Source: Sarcocystis neurona (taxonomy: Eukaryota > Apicomplexa > Conoidasida > Eucoccidiorida > Sarcocystidae). Taken from it: a DNA stretch of 64,000 nucleotides. Shown piece by piece: positions 19,941 through 30,985 of the stretch. The notes below the pieces were generated by a model that did not search any database, had not been told where the DNA came from, and worked only from the letters and a program-made list of their open reading frames with translations. Numbering within the stretch: position 1 is the stretch's first letter; each line of letters starts with the position of its first letter. The position numbers and the translations under genes are program-made. The stretch covers positions 462,408 through 526,407 of the forward strand of contig KL647303.1 in NCBI GenBank assembly GCA_000727475.1. The letters are read 5' to 3'.

Positions 19941-22900
19941 AGTATGGATGTCTACACATGTACATACATGCACGTATATATATATATATTTATATCTGTA
20001 TATGTGTATATATATGTTTGTATGTATATATACGTATATACATGTGTGTATGTGTACGTGTGTACAGATATGTGTGTGTATATATATGTATATATAGATG
20101 CATACATATCCGTATGTATTTATGTATGTATGTATATATATACACACAAAGATATATATGTGTATATCGCAACATATGTACGTATGTGCGTGTGTACGCA
20201 CGAGTATGTCTGTATATGCGGCTGCAGAAATGCAGACGCGGAAGTATGTAGATTCGCTACTACGTAAAATGAAACTGCTGCTGGCGGGCGAGAGCTGAAG
20301 CGGCCGCTGCTCTCTAGGGCAGTAGTCTCCTGCTGCTGTGGAGAGCGCCGTGTGCGCTGCTGTTGCTGCAGGGCTGCTGTTGCTGCCACGCGAGCGGCTG
20401 CCTCCTGTTGATTTCTCCCGCGCCGACTGGTGCGACGCAATATTCTCTGCTACTGTCGCTGTGACGCAGCTCAGAGTTGCTGCTGCTGCTGCTGTTTCTC
20501 TGTGCTGAGGAGGACCTGCTCTTGGACATATGTTGGTGACGGCGTCGCTCCTGCTGTGTGCGCGCGTACGTATATATAGCGAGATACAGAGAGCTTTCAT
20601 TTGAATATGTATATATATATACATGTGCACGCGGTTGTATTAGTACGAGTACGTACGTACAGATATGTATCTCACCCCGCGTATATGTATATATGTGGCA
20701 TACCTCGCCTGCTAATATTAGAGTCTGTCACGCGGTTGCATCGTGTACATATATATAGTCGTAAATATACGAAATGTGTATGTACAAATGGTAACATCCT
20801 TTTTTTCTTTCCTGTAGACATATGTACATAGAGGACTGTATACGTGAAGTGCGACATGCGTTATAAGTATATATATATATATGCCTACACAATATACAGA
20901 CAACGTGCATAAATGTATATACACGTATGTCCATTTATGTATGTATATGTATATACAATATACGTATCTTTGGGAATGTTACCATACTTACATAGACATA
21001 GAAAGAGGGGGACAAAGAGAGACATACAAATACCCACATACAAACACACACATATGTAGGACCGCATGCACAGGAGTCGAACAATGTATGCAGAAATTCT
21101 CTGCTGTAGCTGTTGCTCCTGCGGCTGTCGCCTCTGCTGCTGTCGCTCCTGCGGCTGATGAGGACGCTGCTGGCGTCCTGCTGCGGCTGAGGTGTTGCCA
21201 CGCCCCGTTCCGCTGCTACTGCAGGCGGTCCTGTTGCTGCTGCGGCCCCCGGGGCGTTGCATGTGAGAGGGCCGGTGCTGCTTGTTCTGACGCTACTTTG
21301 GTGAGCTCGATTCTGCTGCTGGTGCTGCTGTTGTGGAGGAGGAGGAGGATAAGGACGGTCAAAGTGCGAGCGTCCTGCTGCTGCTCTTTTATTTGTACGG
21401 CAGGCGCTGCTGCCGCTGCTGCTCCTCGATCCGGTCCTGTTGCTGCTGCTGCGCCTGCTCGTGGAGCGGATGCTGTTGCTGCTGCGTAGTACTGCTGGCG
21501 CTGCTGCTGCGCCTGCGCCTGGAGCGGGTCCTGTTGCTGCTGCAGCGGGCTTGATGCCGCTGCTGCGCAGGTGCTGCGCCTTCAGAGAGCTGCCGCTGCA
21601 AGTGCGCTGCTGCTCTTTTGGCTGTTACTGTTGCTGCTGCTGGGGTGCTGCGGCGGACGCGCCGGTGTGGCTGCTGCTACTGCTGCTAGGTTTCCGCGAC
21701 GGCGTACTACTTCTTTTGAACCAGCTCTCGCCTAGTAAAACAAACGTTTATAGTTATGTTACCTACAAGTCATTCATGGATGCGTACACAGGTGGTCCGC
21801 GCAGAAAACGTTTCTGTCTCTGCTCCTCGTACAAGTTAACAGGCAGAAAAACGTGCAAGTCTGTCTCTAAACGTATATCGCACATATATGTAGGAGTATC
21901 TACGTTTTGTGTACCACTCAACATTACTATACATATTTATCATACGTAATGTATATATTATATGTAATATATATTATATATAAATGTATATATATCTTAT
22001 ATGTAGACTATATAGATGTATATATATATATATTAAGTATATATATTATGTGTATATTATATATGTCACATGTGTCTCTTAGGTACTTTTGTAGTTGTCC
22101 AGTTTCATGCACATCCGAGCCCTGGACGTACGTGTGTGTACACCCTGTCATGTCTATACTCTTGTATTTGGTTTCTCCATACACATATATATACATATGT
22201 GTTTTACTTGTAATGTATATTAGATATATTCAATATTTGGTTTTCTCCATACGTGTATATATGTGTATACTATATATGTATGTAACGTCTATTACATATA
22301 TTATATATATCCTTCAGGTACTCGTGTGGTTGTCCAGGTTCGTGTATGTCCGAGCCCCGTACGTACGTATGTGTACATCCTGTCATGTCTATATTCTCTA
22401 TATACATATGTGTGTGAGTCTCACTGTTTGCATGTATGTTTTTGCATGTATGTTTTTGTACGTCCATGTAGTGGTATACGCGCCTTATGTATGCATTTAT
22501 TTTTATGTATATATGTATATAGTTTCAAGGAACAAAAGTGTATGTATTAACTCTCCTATATTACCAGGGAAGGTGCTCTATTTGCCAACGCATGAGCGCA
22601 TGTTCTGCTGCTGTTGCTTTCCCTGCTGCCTTCCGTAGAGATCAACCGCATGCAGCGGAGCAGGCCTCAGGGACCGAAGGACACTCCGCACGTGAGCAAA
22701 CAAGGGAAAGCTGCCTTCTATATATGTATATCGAACTTCTATATACGGCTATCCATACACACAGGGATACAAAAATATGTGTGTGTATATATATATATAT
22801 ATATATTTGTATCCCTGTGTGTCTGTGTCTGTGTTTGTGTGTCTGTGTATTCCTCTCTGTCCCTCTCTCTCTCTATATATACATATATATATATATATTT

Positions 22901-24867
22901 CTGTCAATGTGTATGACGCGGTACATCCATGCATACATACATATACGTATGGCTCTATAAATACACATTGATATAAAGGCGTTTGTTCATCAGTACGTAA
23001 CATCCTCTTTATGTTCTGCAAAGAGGTACGCATACCGAGATATCTACTTCTGTGTGTGTGTGTGTGTACTCGGGTGTTTGCATGTTTTTATGGGGAGAGG
23101 ATGAGGAAGCGAGTCTTCGTCTTACGATAGAACCTTTTCGTCTCCTACGTATTTCTTTCCATATGTGCCCCTGTGCGTATATACCCATACATTTTCTCAT
23201 GTGCACACGTACAAATCTACATATATATATATATATATATATTCTCGTCATGTGCGAAGGTACAAATCTACATATATATGTATATATTTCCGCTGTAGAC
23301 CTACCGTACACGTTTGCGCAGATACGGGACGGATCCACGTATATACATATGTATGGGTGTAAGGCGCAGCGGGGGTGTCGAGGAGGAGGACGAGGAAGAG
23401 CAGAGGAAAACTGGTATTGACTTCGACCCCGTGCTAATTTGTCGGCTACGTTTTCCTGCAAAGGTTTGCTGCGCATATTTTAAGGACCTCTGTCCTGCTG
23501 GCCGAATGAGGAAATTACAGCAGAGAGCAACCGTGGAGTACGTGCCAGCTGAGACACAGTCCCACGGTCGTGTGCGTCTTATAAGAATATGTATGTATGT
23601 ACATGTTCGTACCCCCCACATACCTACTTGCATAAGAATCAATATATGTGTGTACGTACTTCCATACTTACATACACGTGATCGTTCAGAATTGTTTCTG
23701 TGTGTCTCTCTCTCCGCACATGCACACACCCTTGCTGCTGTCTGTCCCCGTATACGTATATGTGCGCATATGTATCTCTGTACCCGCGTCGCTGTCTACA
23801 CATGTATACCCCCACCTGTATGCGTACATACATATATAAGTATATATGTCTGCTTCTTTCTCCCTGTTCATATATGTCTGTGTGCGTTTTTTATTATTTC
23901 TGTGCACACAGATGTGTATACATTGGCGTGTCTCTGTCTGTCTTCCCACTGGGTACGTGTACATGCATATACATATACGTGTACGTGCATGCAGGATCTC
24001 ATTTGGCAACGAACACAGGTCTACGACAAACGTTGCTCCGCCTTGACAGCGCCTGCGGGCAGCTCGACGCAGTCGGCTGATCTTTTCTATCTGTACAGCT
24101 ATCCGTTCACGAACGTGTCCGTGTCGACATGCATGTCTATGAGTCCCCTGGTGTACAAGGACACCCATACCCGTGTATCAGTCTATACGCACATATATGT
24201 ATATGTACTACTTCCGTATAACTCAGTCCGTGCGTGAAATAATATTTTGCCACTTACGTAAATGTGGGTGGATATTGGTGTGTGTCTGCGTCAGGCACCC
24301 TACGTATACGTGGAATGAATATACATATACATATATATGTGTGTGTTTGTATAGATGTGGAACTTTAAGTTTTGATTCCTTCGTATTGCCCGCTCCTCCC
24401 CTTCCCAGTGCATTTCCGTCGATAGACGCGTATTTGTAGGAACACATGATTCAAGGGACTTTTCCATCCGTTCTCACAGAGAAATTTTATTTTTTGTTGT
24501 TGCAGCACCTGCCCCGGTATATCGAACGTGGGAAGACGTGCGTCGAGAAGCAGCAGCAGCAGCAGCCAACGGCGCAGCGTCGTCCTTTTCCACAGCACTG
24601 CAGCAACAGCAACACGGCGGTGTCCGCAACGAGCAACAGCAGCAGCGTCAGTTCCCGCATCTGCAGCAGGCATCACCCCACCAGCAGCAGCACGCATCCC
24701 ACCAGGAGCAACACGCGCCAGCATTTGGTGAATACAGAAGTTGGGCAGAGGTGCGACGTGCGGCTGCGGTGGAGGAAGAGAAGGAGGAGCAGCAGCAGCA
24801 GGGAGGGACGCAGCGGCAGCAGCAGAGGATAAGCTCCTGGGACCGCATTAGATCTTCTGCAAGTTAA
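17722..24867 (+). CDS. Two-helix membrane protein with W-x-x-[VI]-R motifs, OCIA-like
   Basis: The three-exon model is 17722-17868, 19075-19726 and 24506-24867 (stop TAA), 386 residues, with every junction GT-AG and in phase (0/0, 1/1). The N-terminus carries LSREEQRGF and then a small-residue hydrophobic helix (ALLNAGLCGLCAAAAAA). Exon 2 opens with a second one (RLLSFGTATSVASSILLPIY). The C-terminus repeats YRTWEDVRREA, YRSWAEVRRAA and SSWDRIRSS between Gln runs. A [ST]-x-E-E start, a two-helix hairpin and a C-terminal [WY]-x-x-[LIV]-R motif recall the OCIA-domain family (mitochondrial or endosomal membranes), but this is by eye. Gln/Ser/Ala inserts separate the parts. Additional exons may hide in the 4.8-kb second intron. 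Confidence 0.45.
18360..18960. repeat. Intron 1 of the OCIA-like gene, TA microsatellite
   Basis: (TA)n tracts at 18721-18745 and 18760-18785 and TATATGTAT runs near 18930 lie in the first intron. A candidate small exon follows TTTCCTCCGCAG at about 18297, but its frame could not be fixed. Confidence 0.6.
19075..19726 (+). CDS. Exon 2 of the OCIA-like gene
   Basis: The acceptor is TTGTCTCTGCGCAG and the donor GTACAT after AATCCGC; phase 0 in, phase 1 out, 217 codons. It contains the second hydrophobic helix and YRRQQWEQLLQ, then Ser/Ala/Gln-rich linkers, and ends FDAWQAFQIFAAENP. The opposite strand is open as well because of CAG periodicity. Confidence 0.5.
19900..21060. repeat. Intronic TATATG microsatellites with a CTG block
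   Basis: TATATG/GTATAC tracts run at 19900-20220 and 20560-21000. Between them, at 20280-20530, lies a CTG/CAG-rich block whose minus strand reads Gln/Ser/Arg (EAAARVAATAALQQQQRTRR). It could be an isolated exon or a plain repeat. No border pair decides it. Confidence 0.5.
21090..21720. repeat. CTG/GCG-rich imperfect trinucleotide block
   Basis: Blocks such as CGCCTGCTCGTGGAGCGGATGCTG and CGCCTGCGCCTGGAGCGGGTCCTG alternate with (CTG)n. All frames are largely open: plus reads Leu/Cys/Ala, minus reads Gln/Arg/Ser. It lies within the long second intron of the OCIA-like gene. Coding status is unknown. Confidence 0.6.
22078..22397. repeat. Direct duplication of an 88-bp segment
   Basis: Segments 22078-22165 and 22311-22397 align along their length. 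Shared blocks include GTTGTCCAG, TCCGAGCCC, GTACGTRYGTGTACAYCCTG and TCATGTCTATA. The offset is about 233 bp. A TTGGTTT(T)CTCCATAC element after the first copy recurs at 22233. Both sit in (TA)-rich DNA. Confidence 0.7.
22550..24240 (+). other. Intronic stretch with candidate exons
   Basis: Three repeat-free islands could be plus-strand exons of the OCIA-like gene or unrelated. About 22565-22690 (CSICQRMSACSAAVAFPAAF, before GTGAGC) is the first. About 23461-23570 (DLCPAGRMRKLQQRATVEYV) is the second. About 23995-24080, after CATGCATGCAG (LATNTGLRQTLLRLDSACGQ), is the third. The rest is TATATG microsatellite. Frames and borders are not fixed, so no CDS is claimed. Confidence 0.3.
24506..24867 (+). 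CDS. Terminal exon of the OCIA-like gene
   Basis: The acceptor TTTTTTGTTGTTGCAG is very strong; phase 1 in, 120 codons, stop TAA at 24865. Three related motifs, RTWEDVRREA, RSWAEVRRAA and SSWDRIRSS, are spaced by Gln/His-rich segments. This is the best supported exon of the gene. Confidence 0.6.
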
Positions 24868-24868
24868 C

Positions 24869-25273
24869 TTGATGAAATTTGCGCTTTTCTCTCGTAAGAG
24901 GGACGTTTCGTTAAAACGTGAAATAGCATTCTCCCTTCTGGCACTAGAAGAAAGAAACTTGATTCAACGTCAGGAATGGGTTGACTTGAAGGTGGTGAGA
25001 GGAAATGATTGGTGGTCCAAAGTGAAGACGCTTTTTGTTCCACCGCAAAGACTGAGAAAAAAGTTGAAAAGGAAAAGTAGAAAAAGAGAAAGCAGAAAAG
25101 GAAGAAGTATTTCTGCCGATATATGCAACAAGAATCAAGTGTGCACGTCTAGCAAAAGGAAATCTTTAGCAGAACGAGAGGGAAAGAAGATAATATGCAT
25201 TATTCTACAGAAACCTGTACATAGGTGTCTGTCTACGGATCGACTAGCACACATGTCTTTACACCTTCATTGA
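24869..25273 (+). CDS. Hypothetical open frame of 134 codons, possibly 3' untranslated
   Basis: The frame begins two bases after the preceding stop (MKFALFSRKRDVSLKREIAF ...), is Lys/Arg/Ser-rich and free of repeats. Its position right behind a stop codon suggests 3' untranslated sequence, but the composition is protein-like. No family is recognised. Confidence 0.2.
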   Translation: MMKFALFSRKRDVSLKREIAFSLLALEERNLIQRQEWVDLKVVRGNDWWSKVKTLFVPPQRLRKKLKRKSRKRESRKGRSISADICNKNQVCTSSKRKSLAEREGKKIICIILQKPVHRCLSTDRLAHMSLHLH

Positions 25274-25389
25274 AGTGATTCTTTATAGAACCGTTTCTAC
25301 TTGTGCGCTTCAAAAGTAGTGCATATATATATATAGGTGTTTGTGTACGAGAATCTAATTCGTCCTATAAACGCATACATTGAAGCTTC

Positions 25390-25450
25390 TTGATCAAGGT
25401 ATGTATACGCTTGGTATACCATTGACATATGTACATATAACCTTGATCAA
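25390..25450. repeat. Inverted repeat TTGATCAAGGT ... ACCTTGATCAA
   Basis: A perfect 11-bp inverted repeat at 25390-25400 and 25440-25450 encloses 39 bases that continue the pairing imperfectly (ATGTATAC against GTACATAT). Each arm contains the palindrome TTGATCAA. It lies in a repeat-poor intergenic region. Confidence 0.7.
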
Positions 25451-26619
25451 CGGGACAAGAGTTGTCTGTTCTTCTGCTCAGCGAACGTCTTTTTAGGTTG
25501 TGGAGAGAGATGAGACGCTGCTGCTCATCCATCCTTTCGCATGCGTCGCGAAAGTAGAAGCATTTTTAGACAAGAAAAAGAACTTTGTCCTGGACTTAAG
25601 AAGACGGATAGTTTGTTTTAAACAAAGTGGACTTCTCGGTCTCAAGAAATAGCCCTTCGCAATCCAACCGAGGGAAAGCAGCTTTATACCCTTTTTCTTC
25701 TTTTTTGTTGTTCAACCGACTTTTTCCTCATTCCCGTACGAACGACGCAGAGCAAAAGGAAGGACTAGAAGACAATAAAGAAAAATGGAAACCCGTAAGT
25801 GGGGGGAAGCAAGGTGCATTCCTGGTCATTTAGACGAGAGTCGTATCAGCGGTCACGAGATCGTTGGTTTCCACAACACCTGCGCAACAATACAATAGCT
25901 TTTTTTGTGGCGCCGTGTGTATCTCAAGAAAATGCATTTCTCTTCACCATTTATATGTATATGTTTGTGCATGTGTGTGAATATATTATTATGTACATGT
26001 TCACGTGTATACGCAAGTGATCTGTGGAAGCTGTATCTTGTTGCGTTTACGCGTGTGTACAATGTGCGCGTTGTGCGTTGTTCACACACAGAAACACATA
26101 GTCTGTTTCTTTAAGTATGGGTATAAAAATGTGGATGTGTGTAAGATATATCGGAGTATTCACATGTGTACTTGTATACAAGTATTCATCACCTTGGTCG
26201 TCTGTAAGCAACTTACTACGTACGGAAATCTGTTTTGCTGGGTTTGGACGTGTGTTTAGCGTTTAGTATGTAATGGGAAAGATCCACGCCAGCCTTGCCG
26301 CAGTCGGCTTGCTTACGGCAGTACCGGCGCTCGTGCACTTCTTGGATTCCGCATTTGCACATCTCTTTGTGCTATTATGCGGCGAAATATTTACGCGTAC
26401 ATGCGTATATTGATCTCTTTAGGTATATACATATAGAAAGAGGCACGTACATAATTCTACAAACGTATACGTGACTACGCGTACGTATCTATAAGTGTAT
26501 AGATCAATATATGGGACATATTCGTAAGAACACGTGCACTGCGATGCACAGACAGACAACATGAATGACCACGTGTGTGAGATGCGCACGTTATGAGATA
26601 TGTGCAGGAAGCACACACA

Positions 26620-27224
26620 CTGATGTGAAAGCACGACGGAATGTAGGAGATGCTCTACGTGTGTAGGGGCGTGTGGTTGCGGTATTTTCTGCAAAGACTT
26701 CTATATGAAATGAATTGCAAAAATCCTGTCCAAACACATACATATGTACGATTTTACAATGAGTATGCGTATGTTCACATGTCTAAAGAGCTTCAAAGCT
26801 TTCGCGCACATGTGTGTATACGTATGTACGTGTACGCGGACCTATCTGAAAGCCGTATCCGCACATACGTGCTTGTATGTACATGACACTTTCCAGGGCA
26901 TACCCTGCTCCGTCTGCCGACGGTGAAGAGGAGATAGTGCGCAGCGTCACCAGGCCCCGTAAATGAAGGATTAATGTACGAAGGTCATCCATCAACTGGA
27001 GAAACAACGTCTGCGTGCCTGAACATCATTCACCAAGCACAGTGCTGCCGCTAAAAATGCATATAGTTGTGTTCAGATGTACATACCAGTAAGAACGTAC
27101 ATGCAAAGCTCTTTTGTGAATACCACATGCGAAGGGCTGGCCTCGTTGATGTAGCGCGTGCGGACGAGTGGGATCTGGCTCCTCTGAACGCTGCAACTGA
27201 AGTACAGCCTTCGCACGTGCCTCC
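26620..27224 (-). CDS. Gene F: partial minus-strand gene, unknown product
   Basis: Exon 27224-27087 (acceptor GTCTATCTAG, donor GTATGT; phase 1 in, phase 1 out) reads RHVRRLYFSCSVQRSQIPLV then RTRYINEASPSHVVFTKELC. Exon 27018-26890 (acceptor GATGTTCAG, donor GTGTCA; phase 1 in and out) reads TQTLFLQLMDDLRTLILHLR then GLVTLRTISSSPSADGAGYA. The join is in phase. A candidate next exon starts at 26688 after GTCTTTGCAG, and a possible last exon near 25885-25833 ends NDLVTADTTLV. Upstream exons must exist. The helical, hydrophobic-charged pattern is protein-like, but I recognise no family. Confidence 0.45.
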
Positions 27225-27468
27225 CTAGATAGACGTGTTTTTTCAGTGAGCGTGCACTACACGTACGTATATGTATGTACTTGTGTACATGTCGATAGAT
27301 TGTCATACACGTGCATGTCTGTCTGTGTATGTGTATGTACGGAAATGCATCCATGGAGGTCTACTCGCTGCACGTGCGCGTACGCACACACATATTATGT
27401 GTTCATGTACCAGCTCCCACCACATGCATCAATATATTCGTATAGAGGTGTAACGACAGTATTTAGGT

Positions 27469-27756
27469 GTGGAGATGCATACGCTTCAACAATTACATCC
27501 TCCCCTGGCAGTCCGTGAAGGCCCCCTCTTACATGCTGACGACGACATAACTGCTACAAGTAGGCTCACCCATCAGTACACTCTAATAACAGGAACGCCG
27601 CAGCGGGCTGCTCTATTGATCAGAGAGCCTCCCTGCAGTGAGGAGCACGATATAAAAGTGGTGAGATATCACTTGAAATATGCAGAGGTTTGTGCTTCAG
27701 TAATTGTTGAAGTCCGTTCCGCCTGGTTGGAACAGCAGGGGCGGATAAACACATAG
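27469..27756 (+). CDS. Hypothetical open frame, 95 codons
   Basis: A plus frame beginning near 27469 contains REGPLLHADDDITATSRLTH and EEHDIKVVRYHLKYAEVCAS, ending at a TAG. The minus strand at 27560-27635 also has an exon-like piece (GGSLINRAARCGVPVIRVY after CACTGCAG), which would fit the prevailing strand of this region. Strand undecided. Confidence 0.2.
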   Translation: MEMHTLQQLHPPLAVREGPLLHADDDITATSRLTHQYTLITGTPQRAALLIREPPCSEEHDIKVVRYHLKYAEVCASVIVEVRSAWLEQQGRINT

Positions 27757-28149
27757 TCGGGTCAACTGGAGCTCTGTTTCGAGAATCTGAGGTTCAGTTT
27801 TTCCAGCTCTCCGTGCGAGTTTCGACAACGTGTGAGTTAGTGTCTTTGCTTATCCTGCGTGTGCTTACTGGGAAGACACGCGTAGGCCCTGTCTCAACTG
27901 ATTCGCAGGCGCTTGAGGTGTTCCACCACATTGAAGCTGGAAATCAGTACAAACATGCCTTTTCGGTGTCAAGAATCCTCACCTGCCTTCAGCGTATAGT
28001 CTGGGGCAGTGATCTGCTAGCTCCCGTGTGGAGAGAGAATGAATAACAGGAACAGCGAAAAACAATAACGCAGGTAGACAGGTATCCACGAGTACGGTGT
28101 GCAGAAAAAAGGAAAGATAAATATTAGTGTGCGTGTGCGCTGTGTGCGT

Positions 28150-28250
28150 ATGTTTTTACAAACACGTACGTATGTATGTATGTATGTACGTATGTATATG
28201 TATGTCTGTATGTATATACAGATAGATTGAGAGACAGACAGACATAGATG
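28150..28250. repeat. GTAC/GTAT tetranucleotide microsatellite
   Basis: Tandem GTAC, GTAT and GTCT units run from about 28160 to 28250 and end in a GACA tract. It is one of few microsatellites in the repeat-poor block. Confidence 0.8.
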
Positions 28251-28286
28251 TCACCAAGGTGAGTGATCAGACGCGGTTGATATTCT

Positions 28287-28925
28287 TTGCTGTGCAAATA
28301 TCACAAGTTACCTTACGTAGCGGTTTTGGCGTTTTTCCATACTTTCTCTTCCTTTTGCAACGACATCAACGCAGACGGCTACGCTCGACAAGAATGTCAT
28401 AGTTCTCCCGTACCTGTTGTTCTTCTCAGAAACACCACAGTCTTCAAGCGTGTGTACTATGTGTCATCACCGTCCACATGGATAGTCCAGCAAGTTGTAA
28501 AATGTACTCACACCCACACATACACGAACAGGAAGGGAAACACTTACCACTCTCACACACGTGTTGACTCCGTGTACGTGAGGGAGGATGTACCGGTACT
28601 CACGCGGTTTGAAAAGAGTTGTCTTAACGTGTCACTTCAAACAAGTGGCATAGCAAATGGGATGGACGGTCGGTGCTCTAAACCACAGCTGTTGTGGTTA
28701 CAACCATGCCTACAAGTGGAGGTACGTAATATTTCATATACAGGTGAACTGTTGTTTGCGCAACCGCGTGCGCCCAAGCCAAGAACGCCTAACGAAGTTA
28801 TTCTGGAGGAATCACGGAAGCGCGAACATATTTATGCAGGGAGGTGTGCAAGCGCTTCGTACGTTGCCTTGCACCTGCGCATATATTCACACATCCGCTG
28901 CTTTATCGCCGAGGTGGCATGGTAA
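28287..28925 (+). CDS. Hypothetical open frame, 212 codons; strand uncertain
   Basis: The plus frame includes a hydrophobic start (AVLAFFHTFSSFCNDINADG), several Cys, and a mixed tail (ISYTGELLFAQPRAPKPRTP, NEVILEESRKREHIYAGRC). A splice-like interruption (AGCAA before GTTGTA, with CACACACGTG) may exist near 28495-28565. The minus strand at 28832-29032 has a competing frame (GFAYHATSAIKQRMCEYMRR) that matches the strand of the neighbouring genes. Unknown product. Confidence 0.25.
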   Translation: MLCKYHKLPYVAVLAFFHTFSSFCNDINADGYARQECHSSPVPVVLLRNTTVFKRVYYVSSPSTWIVQQVVKCTHTHTYTNRKGNTYHSHTRVDSVYVREDVPVLTRFEKSCLNVSLQTSGIANGMDGRCSKPQLLWLQPCLQVEVRNISYTGELLFAQPRAPKPRTPNEVILEESRKREHIYAGRCASASYVALHLRIYSHIRCFIAEVAW

Positions 28926-29572
28926 GCAAACCCTCCAGCAGTGACCCAACAGCTGGACCGCTCACGAGAGTCCGAACACATCGGTGCTTCAAATCTGGCA
29001 GGCGTCAGTGCCTGCCTTTCAAAAACCACCACCTAGATCATGTCTGGCTCTTGCTGCTGCACTAGTCTGTGCTCGTGTGGAATCTCGCATAGAGGCGCAC
29101 GTGCATTCCTGACTTCATGCATTGGCAGCCTACGCACACCTGGGTATCTCTTACGTCTACGTATACAAATAGAGGCGTGTACGTGCACCTATCTACTGCT
29201 ATAACATGCACATAAAAAGCGTACCACCGGGCATATCTTACACCTTAGAATCCATATAGATGAGTGTACATATATATATATATATATATGTCTGTTGCAT
29301 ACAAGGAACTCCGTATGCATAAGTGCATGCCGCCTATGAGCACAACGTGCAACTGTCGGACTTCTTGCTACGCTTGAGGTGCAGTTACTCCTGCAGCGGA
29401 ATTCAGACTATACACATCCACTTGAGTTTGTGACAAACATCCACGCAGTAGCTCTTTTACTGGGAGGATTAAGGTGCAAGTCCTTTACAGTAGTACTGAA
29501 TCTCACGACTGACCAAAGTAGGAGACGACGTCTTGCATTTCAACATGTCACCGAATGCATGGTTCACGTAAA

Positions 29573-30985
29573 TCACTCCCGCGACTGCTGTAGCTTCAGA
29601 AAATGTTGCAGGTCGCTCAAGAGACTTTCCTCGGCCGCCCTTTGTTGTTCTCCTTCTCCTGCGTCAAAAGCAGGTTCGATTTGTAGCTGGAGGAGTGGTT
29701 CATGAATTTGATTCAGAATCGCAAAAAGCAAACGTGTACCTACCATTCGAGGGCTAGAAGACGTGGAGGGAGACTGTTCTTCGTTCGTTCCTGGTGAGAC
29801 TTCCGCTGTTGTGGAGTGTCGAGGGTACAATTCAGTTGCGGGGGAAACGCGAAGGCAATAAATGGCGCCGAATTCTTTGAACAACAAAGACTACAGGGGG
29901 GATGAGGTGTACGGACCAGACAATGCAACCACTTTATCTTTGTAGGAGTGTCTGGTAAACTACGACTACGACGTCACTATTCAAATCGCCTATAATGGAA
30001 TTCGCATCATTGCATTCTCGTCACCTACAAGTTGTAGGTATCCACACGGGCGCCCCATGACTCGCCCACGTCGATCTGTTACTTTGACGAGTTCTCTCGC
30101 GCTCTGCGAGTTCCTCTACAAAGCAACGCTTTTTTCAAAGTACTTCAGTATAAAAGACACTTCCAGATTTTTCGAGGCAATCTTCTCGCAGCTGAACATG
30201 TGCACCGTGCCACCTCCCATTCCACCGTTACGCCTCAACCATAAATGGGGTTCAAGCCAAGTCCAAAACAACTATTCCTATTGAATAGGTCCACTCATAC
30301 AAACGAGGTGGTAGTAGTGCAGGTGTATTAAAGGGAGTATAGCTTTCACTTCTGCGAAAGCTGTACGCGTCGGACGCGCTGACCCGTACATAAAATGCAG
30401 GTGTGTCCACGGAAGCGCTTTTTCCGTATGAGTAGAAGTATTGTTAAACTTTTGCTACACGAAAACTGCCGACCTTTCACGCAGCTCGTGATTATATCAT
30501 CTCTGAAACGGGTTATCTCATGCATGGTCACGATACGTGTGGAACACGAGTGGCAACTTAGGCATAGGAGCGGAGATCTTCACGGTGCTATTCGGAGAGA
30601 GGATGTGTTCGCAAGAAAGCATTTACAAGGAAAGAAAACTGTATACGTTTTCGCCCTCTGCGAAGCAGATGCTTACCTTCTAGCTCCGTTATCTGCAAAG
30701 ATAGTCAGAGGAGCACTGCGTGCGACGTCAGGGTCCCCTCACCATCACGCTCAGTTTTACCTGTTTTTTCACTTCGTGCCTCAAGTCTGTGAGCAGACTG
30801 TTAAGATCAGTTGGCGACAGACGAAGCTTTCTGGCTGGCTGCAGCTTCAACGAGATTCTCGGTTTTGTCAATCCCATCTGAAGAGACCTGGACGTGGTGC
30901 TTTCAGCAGTCACCACACGAGATGTGGAAACGAGATAGACACTACAGGTAACTAAGAAAAGTGTCGAAAGAAACAAGTCTTCCAT
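29573..30985 (-). CDS. Gene D: secreted protein of unknown function
   Basis: The model has exons 30985-30761, 30692-30677 (16-base micro-exon), 30378-30350 (tentative), 30271-30161, 30115-30029 and 29890-29573; the sum is in phase and gives 261 residues. The start MEDLFLSTLFLVTCSVYLVS followed by TSRVVTA-EST is a typical signal peptide with a predicted cut after VTA. Next come a basic segment and LSPTDLNSLLTDLRHEVKKQ (coiled-coil-like). Exon 4 reads LFWTWLEPHLWLRRNGGMGG, exon 5 ARELVKVTDRRGRVMGRPCG, and exon 6 FKEFGAIYCLRVSPATELYP then an amphipathic C-terminus ending LLSDLQHFLKLQQSRE. Several introns would be very short (45-70 bases), so some borders may be wrong. No family is recognised; entry into the secretory pathway is inferred. 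Confidence 0.5.
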
